Source: Halobacteriales archaeon QS_1_68_17
GTDB taxonomy: Archaea > Halobacteriota > Halobacteria > Halobacteriales > Haloarculaceae
DNA: 64,000 nucleotides
Assembly (NCBI GenBank): GCA_003021105.1
Contig: PXRG01000015.1
Coordinates: 83,726-147,725, forward strand
Reading direction: 5' to 3'
Shown here: in pieces, positions 59,484 to 64,000 of the stretch
Position numbering within the stretch: the first letter of the stretch is position 1
Layout of the letters: every line of letters starts with the position of its first letter
Translations under genes and position numbers: made by a program
The notes under the pieces: model-generated
The model's input: the letters and a program-made list of their open reading frames with translations, nothing else
The model's database searches: none
What the model was told of the DNA's origin: nothing

Positions 59484-60407
59484 TTACCGACGGAGCCGGA
59501 CGACGGTTTCGGGTCCGGTCTCGTCGACCTCGACGAGTCCGTCGTCGGCCAGGTCCGCGACGAGCCCGCGGAGCCACTCGCGGCCGTCCTCGCCGTCGGG
59601 CGCGTAGTCGACCCGCACTCGCGGGCCGAGGTCGTCGAGCGGTAGCTCGTCGTACTCTTTCAGCGCCGAGACCACGCGGCCGCGCATCTGGCGACGACTG
59701 CCCTCGAAGGCCGGCTGGGTCGGCACGTCGGGCGCGGTAAAATCACCAGTCTGGTAGGCGTGACACCACTCCCGCCAGGGACACTCGGCCTCGTCGCATT
59801 CGGGCGTTTTTTCGCAGGCGACCCCGCCCAGTTCCATGATGGCATTGTTCCAGACGCGGGATCGACCGTCCGGCATCAAGGCATTCGCTATCTCCTCATA
59901 TGGCGGGTCGTCTGTATTACGTATTTCCGCAAATGCGCGGTACAGCACCCGCTTGACGTTCGTGTCGACGACTGCGTTCCCGTTGTCGAACGCGAAACTG
60001 GCGAGCGCGTTTGCGGTGTAGGGGCCGACGCCCATGAGTTCGGACAGTTCGTCCGGCTCGCGGGGGAACTCGCCGCCGTACTCCTCGATCACCTGGCGGG
60101 CGGCCTCGTGGAGGTACTTCGCGCGGTTGTTGTACCCGAGGCTGTGGTCGCTCCAGAACCCGACCACGTCGGCGCGGTCGGCCGCGGCGAGGTCGCCGAC
60201 CGTCGGCCACCGTTCGAGGAACGCCGCCCACGCGTCGACGACGCGGCCGAGCTGGGTCTGCTGGCTCATCACCTCCGAGACCAGGATCTCGTAGGGGTCG
60301 TCGGTCCGGCGCCAGGGAAACTCGCGGTGGTCTTCCTCGTACCACTCGATCAGTGCCGCGCGCACGGCCGCGACGTCGCCGGGAACCGCCGCCTCGACGT
60401 CGGTCAT
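59484..60407 (-). CDS. mutY: A/G-specific adenine glycosylase (MutY)
   Basis: A 307-residue base-excision glycosylase that removes A opposite 8-oxoG. The catalytic Glu is in DDPYEILVSEVMSQQTQLGR, the helix-hairpin-helix in LMGVGPYTANALASFAFD with Asp in VVDTNVKRVLYR, and the [4Fe-4S] cluster in ACEKTPECDEAECPWREWC. The C-terminal 90 residues lack the full NUDIX-like domain of bacterial MutY. ATG 60407 gives MTDVEAAVPG. It converges on the PolB2 gene with a 69-bp gap. Confidence 0.93.
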   Translation of the reverse strand: MTDVEAAVPGDVAAVRAALIEWYEEDHREFPWRRTDDPYEILVSEVMSQQTQLGRVVDAWAAFLERWPTVGDLAAADRADVVGFWSDHSLGYNNRAKYLHEAARQVIEEYGGEFPREPDELSELMGVGPYTANALASFAFDNGNAVVDTNVKRVLYRAFAEIRNTDDPPYEEIANALMPDGRSRVWNNAIMELGGVACEKTPECDEAECPWREWCHAYQTGDFTAPDVPTQPAFEGSRRQMRGRVVSALKEYDELPLDDLGPRVRVDYAPDGEDGREWLRGLVADLADDGLVEVDETGPETVVRLRR

Positions 60408-60484
60408 CGACGCACCGTTGGGGGGAGGGCGGCTTACGCGTGGCGATCCGGCTTTCCGCTCGCGGGCCGCGTCGGCGGCACGGC

Positions 60485-60632
60485 GGCAGGTCCGTACTGG
60501 CCGGTCCGCGCTGGCGGGGGCTCCCCGACAGGTCCGTGCCTGCGGGCCCACGCTGGCAGCAACATGCCGGTACGGCGCACCGAGCCGGTCAGCGTCCCCG
60601 ACAGGTCCGTGCCTGCGGGCCCACGCTGGCAG
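60485..60632 (+). repeat. Direct repeats between mutY and the next gene
   Basis: A 37-bp sequence beginning CCCCGACAGGTCCGTGCC is identical at 60523-60559 and 60596-60632 (73-bp period); a degenerate third copy starts near 60485. The 294-bp gap (60408-60701) otherwise shows no gene. The repeats share GACAGGT with the 30-bp array at 16611-16700 but are otherwise different. Confidence 0.7.
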
Positions 60633-60701
60633 ACCCACGCCGGCGGATCCGCGCGAAGCGTGAAACCCAATCGGTTTTCCGTCCCGCCGCGAAGGGCAAG
60701 C

Positions 60702-61025
60702 ATGGGACTGGACGAACTGAGCGACGACGTGGAACAGCGGTACGCCGACCTCGGCGAGCAACTCCCGGTCGCGCTCGACCGCGAAACGCGCAACGAACTC
60801 GCCATGCTGGCGACGGCGTTCGAACCGGAGAGCCCGGACGAACTCGTCCGCCGGGGCGTCCACATGCTCTTTCAGACCGCGGTGGAGACGGGGAACCTGG
60901 ATTTTCACCTCCGGAGCGGCTACGACGTCACCTACGACGAATACCTCTCGGGGATGACCTTCGACGAAATGGCCGGCGGCACCCTCCCGCAACAGGGCAA
61001 CGACGACCGCCGCTACCAGTTCTAG
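60702..61025 (+). CDS. Small conserved acidic protein of unknown function
   Basis: A 107-residue protein (MGLDELSDDVEQRYADLGEQ, then SPDELVRRGVHMLFQTAVE, ending near GTLPQQGNDDRRYQF). Helical, acidic, cytoplasmic; I do not recognise the family. ATG 60702 is clear because the upstream frame runs through the repeats. Its stop shares CTAG (61022-61025) with the truncated ugd gene. Confidence 0.6.
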   Translation: MGLDELSDDVEQRYADLGEQLPVALDRETRNELAMLATAFEPESPDELVRRGVHMLFQTAVETGNLDFHLRSGYDVTYDEYLSGMTFDEMAGGTLPQQGNDDRRYQF

Positions 61026-61213
61026 TCCCGGCAGCCGGCGTACGCCGACACCAGCGGGTCGAGGCCGGATTCGTGGACCAGCGTCTCGCCCTCGTTGAGC
61101 CGCTCGACCGTCTCATCGTCGATGTCGACCGCGGTAACGTCGTGGCCGAGGTCCGCCAGACAAGCCGCGAGAGTGGTCCCGACGTAGCCGCTTCCGACAA
61201 CGCTCGCCTTCAT
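61022..61213 (-). pseudogene. ugd: Truncated UDP-glucose/nucleotide-sugar 6-dehydrogenase (N-terminal fragment)
   Basis: The 63 codons read KASVVGSGYVGTTLAACLAD and LGHDVTAVDIDDETVERLNE, the NAD-binding Rossmann start of UDP-glucose dehydrogenase, then stop after AYAGCRD. A complete enzyme has about 430 residues with a catalytic Cys; none of the rest follows, since 60702-61025 is another gene. So this is a remnant at the edge of a surface-glycan gene island extending to the right. Confidence 0.75.
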
Positions 61214-61415
61214 GCGAGTCTGTTCTGTCCCGGAGGATTTGAGACTTTGGCTCGACCTCCGAATCTGGCAGGACGAGCAGGTGCCCGAGGCGACCCCGAC
61301 GGGGCAGTATGGTGAGAAGTCGCCTGTAGAGGAAATCCACTCCCGGGATTACATCTCGCCACAGCAGGACTCATCCCGGTTTCGATGCGCGCTGATCGGC
61401 GCATCACCTCGAGTT

Positions 61416-62327
61416 TCAAACCTTGTAGCCGAGATTCCGCAATCGCTCGTCCAGTTGCTCCTTCTCTTCCGATTCGGTCTGTACTGGCTCGCTGGCCCTG
61501 ATCTGGCGGCGGTCTCCCGACTCGTGGACGTGCACCGGCACCTTGGTCGTCGGGTCGTTGAAGATGCCCACGTGGTGCCCATAGTCCTTCACCGGGGCGT
61601 ACCTGTGTCTGTCGCCCAGCATCTCCCCGTGGTCCGCCGTGACTGCCGTCCGTCCACCGAGCGTACCCAGAAGCTCTTCGACCTCCTGCAGGACGATTCG
61701 CAGGTTCTCCCGGTACGCCTCCCGCAGCGTCTCGTCGGAGGCGGACGACTCCGCGACGACGTCGAGAAGCGACGAGGACTGGTGCGTGAACTGTTCCCTC
61801 CCGGTCGGGCCGATAAACGGATGATGGGGCTGGAGGTAGTGGATGATGAGGCGTTTGTTCGGGTGGTCGGCCTGCGTCGCCTTCGCGCGCTCGGTGACGG
61901 CGCTCGGCGCGGGAACGTTCAACTCTTCGTCGGCCCACTCGATGTCGGCCTCATCTGACTGCAGGTCCACCGTCTTGAATACCTCGGCACCAATCTCGTC
62001 CCGCAACCGCAGAAACCAGGTGGCGGCCCCCAGGTAGATGGTGTCCGCGAGTCGGGTCTCGCTGAAGTTGGCGCGGACGAACTCGTAGGTGGCCGGCGCC
62101 AGCGAGTACCGGGCGTCCGTCGTTCCCGGGAGGTCGGCGACGTCCGCGAACACGTCGTACCGGCAGGCGTCCAGGATTATCAGCGTGTCCCAGTCCAGTT
62201 CGAAGATGCCCGTCCCCAGTGGATTGAACCGGTACCGGCCGGCACGCGTGTGACAGAGACGACTGAACTCTCGTCCTAACGCCCGTGGGTTAGTCACTCC
62301 TCTTTTTAGTTGTTTAATATCGTACAT
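61416..62327 (-). CDS. Sulfatase/alkaline phosphatase-like protein of a glycan cluster
   Basis: A 303-residue protein of the alkaline phosphatase-like superfamily: FELDWDTLIILDACRYDVFA (metal-binding Asp and nucleophile region), KRLIIHYLQPHHPFIGPTGR and TAVTADHGEMLGDRHRYAPV (Asp-His metal ligands). Haloarchaeal members sit in polysaccharide and S-layer glycosylation clusters and may add or remove phospho- or sulfo-groups. ATG 62327 opens with MYDIKQLKRGVTNPRALGR. No signal peptide. Confidence 0.75.
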   Translation of the reverse strand: MYDIKQLKRGVTNPRALGREFSRLCHTRAGRYRFNPLGTGIFELDWDTLIILDACRYDVFADVADLPGTTDARYSLAPATYEFVRANFSETRLADTIYLGAATWFLRLRDEIGAEVFKTVDLQSDEADIEWADEELNVPAPSAVTERAKATQADHPNKRLIIHYLQPHHPFIGPTGREQFTHQSSSLLDVVAESSASDETLREAYRENLRIVLQEVEELLGTLGGRTAVTADHGEMLGDRHRYAPVKDYGHHVGIFNDPTTKVPVHVHESGDRRQIRASEPVQTESEEKEQLDERLRNLGYKV

Positions 62328-62349
62328 GATGGTGCCAATGAATAGTTAG

Positions 62350-63093
62350 CTAATCATCGCAAACTACGTTTGAAACTAATACGTGTCCACTATTTCGGTC
62401 CTCTCGTCTCTCAATAATCTCATATCCATTGTCTCTGAGAGCTTCTTCAACATCTACTGTTGGGGCACCTTTTTTTGGATGGGTTTCAACGATAATCCTA
62501 CTTGGAAACTCATTCAAATTTTTGATTATATTTATTTCTGCACCCTCACAATCCATTTCAATAACATCGCCAAGCAAACCTCCGGGCGAGATCATCTTAG
62601 CACCATCAGACTGCCCAGTTAAATCTACTGCTTCCCCAACGATTGAGTGTTTGATGTTTACTTTTTCTTCTACGTTATTCAGTTCTATCGTTTCTTGTAG
62701 AGGAGGTATTTGGCTTCTAGCCCCTTCATAAACGACGATACGCCCGGAATCACCGACCTGATTGGCTGCTGTGACTGCGGTGATACCATAGCCGCCTCCG
62801 ATTAGGGTGACATTGTTTCCTTCTTTCACGTACTCCTTTATTAAATCGCAATTGGGTTTTTTGTGAGTCTGAGGCCAGCGTACGTCAACTCCGAAGACAG
62901 TGTCAAATATTCTAATCTTCCTAGAATCACCCCCAATCGTAGTCCCTCTAATTTCTTGATATTTCCCTGGCAGGTACTCTCGGACGGTATGATAATAAAC
63001 AAATCTGGCAGATGCTTTCAAGAAGGAACGTAGTCCGCGGCTCCGATATTCGTTCATCGCTTTGTTAATAAGTGCTATCTGTAGCATCATCAC
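62350..63093 (-). CDS. FkbM-family methyltransferase, AT-rich
   Basis: A 247-residue SAM-dependent methyltransferase. NNVTLIGGGYGITAVTAANQ (SAM loop), then GRIVVYEGARSQIPPLQETI and LGDVIEMDCEGAEINIIKNL, the FkbM pattern of O-methyltransferases that act on glycans. Codon use and GC content (clearly below 50 percent) differ strongly from the rest of the window, so horizontal transfer is likely. The ATG is taken at 63093, but ATGs at the two following codons are possible. Confidence 0.8.
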   Translation of the reverse strand: MMMLQIALINKAMNEYRSRGLRSFLKASARFVYYHTVREYLPGKYQEIRGTTIGGDSRKIRIFDTVFGVDVRWPQTHKKPNCDLIKEYVKEGNNVTLIGGGYGITAVTAANQVGDSGRIVVYEGARSQIPPLQETIELNNVEEKVNIKHSIVGEAVDLTGQSDGAKMISPGGLLGDVIEMDCEGAEINIIKNLNEFPSRIIVETHPKKGAPTVDVEEALRDNGYEIIERREDRNSGHVLVSNVVCDD

Positions 63094-63254
63094 ATGAACC
63101 GATGCATTATATAATAAGGATTTGGCAACAACTTAGTGCTTGCCTATATCAGCACGCTGTTTTGCACTGATTCCCGTAAGTAATGGCAGATGTACCTGTT
63201 TAGTGTTCGACATCATTATAAAAATTTTTGAATATTACTGATGATGATTGCTAA

Positions 63255-64000
63255 TCAGACCTCCGCGGTGGGTTCGACTCGGCCTTCAGTTGCCGTACCG
63301 TACACATCAACATACCGGTCGGCAATTCGCTTCCACGTCAGTTGCTCTGCCTGCCCGTACGCCAACCGTTGATAGCTGTCGAGCGAGCCTGAGGTTGAGA
63401 GGTGCTCCAGCAGACTCGCGGCATCGGGACCATCGGTAGCGACGAAGACGCCCGCGTCCTCGTCCGCCCAGCCGAACTGAGCGAGCCCGCAGTCCTCCGT
63501 GATGACGAGGGCACACCTTTTTGCCATCGCTTCCAGCCCGACCATAGAGAAGTTTTCGAGGTGCGACGGGACGACCACGATATCCGCCGACTCGTACGCT
63601 TCCTCCAGATCGCTCTCACTGAGATACCCGAGGTAATGGTCTGACCACTCTTCGAGCACCTCGTCGGCGTATTCGTCGTCCTTTATTCCGCCTGCGAGTC
63701 TCAGTTCGAATCGCTCGTCGTTCGGGGAGAGGTGATCCAGTAACCGTTGCTGTCCCTTCCGCCGGTCGAGTCGGCCGACAAGAAGCACACGCGGCGGTGT
63801 GTTAGTGGCTGTTGGCTCTGTCAGGAACTCGGATTCGATACCGAGCGGAATCGTACGATCCGCATCCGTTCGCCAGAGCCGTTTCATTTGTCGAACGGTT
63901 TCCGGGCTCTGGACGACCACGACGCCCGCGTTCTTCACTCCTCGTCTGGACATCCAGTTGATGAGTACCTCCCCTGCGAACGCTTTCAGGGGCGGGCGAG
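63255..64000 (-). CDS. Glycosyltransferase family 4, N-terminus beyond window edge
   Basis: The visible 248 codons are the C-terminal GT-B half: RVLLVGRLDRRKGQQRLLDH, ELRLAGGIKDDEYADEVLEE, and the donor-binding EAYESADIVVVPSHLENFSM with the E-x7-E pattern continuing into VGLEAMAKRCALVITEDCGL. The frame is open to base 64000, so the start lies outside. It transfers a sugar during surface-glycan synthesis. The 161-bp gap to the FkbM gene is AT-rich with no other feature. Confidence 0.85.
   Translation of the reverse strand, partial: RPPLKAFAGEVLINWMSRRGVKNAGVVVVQSPETVRQMKRLWRTDADRTIPLGIESEFLTEPTATNTPPRVLLVGRLDRRKGQQRLLDHLSPNDERFELRLAGGIKDDEYADEVLEEWSDHYLGYLSESDLEEAYESADIVVVPSHLENFSMVGLEAMAKRCALVITEDCGLAQFGWADEDAGVFVATDGPDAASLLEHLSTSGSLDSYQRLAYGQAEQLTWKRIADRYVDVYGTATEGRVEPTAEV

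Overview
The window is a haloarchaeal chromosome segment (class Halobacteria). The DNA is GC-rich throughout, the proteins are acidic, several genes look leaderless with a TATA-like box about 25-30 nt before the start codon, and the gene families are archaeal or haloarchaeal: HalX, DUF2150, DUF7503/7504-type, phosphomevalonate decarboxylase, archaeal ornithine cyclodeaminase, Orc1/Cdc6 and a PolB2-type polymerase. I cannot fix the genus. The GH32/GH68 pair and gene style would suit the Haloarculaceae, but that is inference.

Layout. 1-2.1 kb: anaerobic cobalamin genes (cbiF, cbiL, cbiT), leaving the window on the left. 2.2-4.0: a winged-helix regulator coupled to phosphomevalonate decarboxylase. 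4.1-8.1: a molybdenum group (YqeC-like, MobA, an aldehyde ferredoxin oxidoreductase paralogue without its Fe-S cysteines) and an HTH-10 regulator. 8.2-11.7: ornithine cyclodeaminase, an XRE regulator and HMG-CoA synthase. 11.7-13.4: a broken pilin-like surface protein gene. 13.4-18.6: small conserved genes, TatD, a NYN protein, a lipoprotein and an NhaP antiporter. 18.8-30.1: glycine cleavage genes split into gcvTH and gcvPAB. Between them lie a P19-like lipoprotein, a DyP-like Tat protein, and a cluster of orphan HalX regulator, DUF7504-like protein, DUF7503-like membrane peptide and CHAT protease. 30.4-38.7: a branched-chain amino acid ABC transporter whose livH is frameshifted.

38.8-42.0: cobalamin adenosyltransferase, a metallo-hydrolase, tRNA-Val, a tRNA 3' remnant and an HTH/PIN toxin-antitoxin-like pair. 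42.1-44.0: polyhydroxyalkanoate mobilisation (BdhA and a patatin depolymerase). 44.2-46.2: an FAD oxidoreductase and a shortened sulfite-oxidase-fold protein. 46.3-49.8: fructan metabolism (GH32 and GH68, convergent). 50.2-54.6: SRAP, DsbA-like and membrane proteins, a TMEM165/GDT1 transporter behind a DtxR-like palindrome, and a cupin. 54.7-60.4: a DNA-repair block with an Orc1/Cdc6-like ATPase, an HTH protein, a RecA-like protein without a P-loop, a small protein, a PolB2-type polymerase and MutY. 61.0-64.0: the edge of a surface-glycan island (ugd fragment, sulfatase-like, AT-rich FkbM methyltransferase, glycosyltransferase).

The strongest candidate for something undescribed is 54.65-59.4 kb. 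The Orc1/Cdc6-like gene and the RecA-like/PolB2 operon share an identical 15-bp promoter element placed 58-59 bp before both start codons. This resembles an archaeal mutasome with its own Orc-type regulator. Second is the HalX/DUF7504/DUF7503/CHAT cluster. Five convergent gene pairs end on one shared CTAG, and two hairpin elements with related 15-bp terminal repeats form another unnamed pattern.
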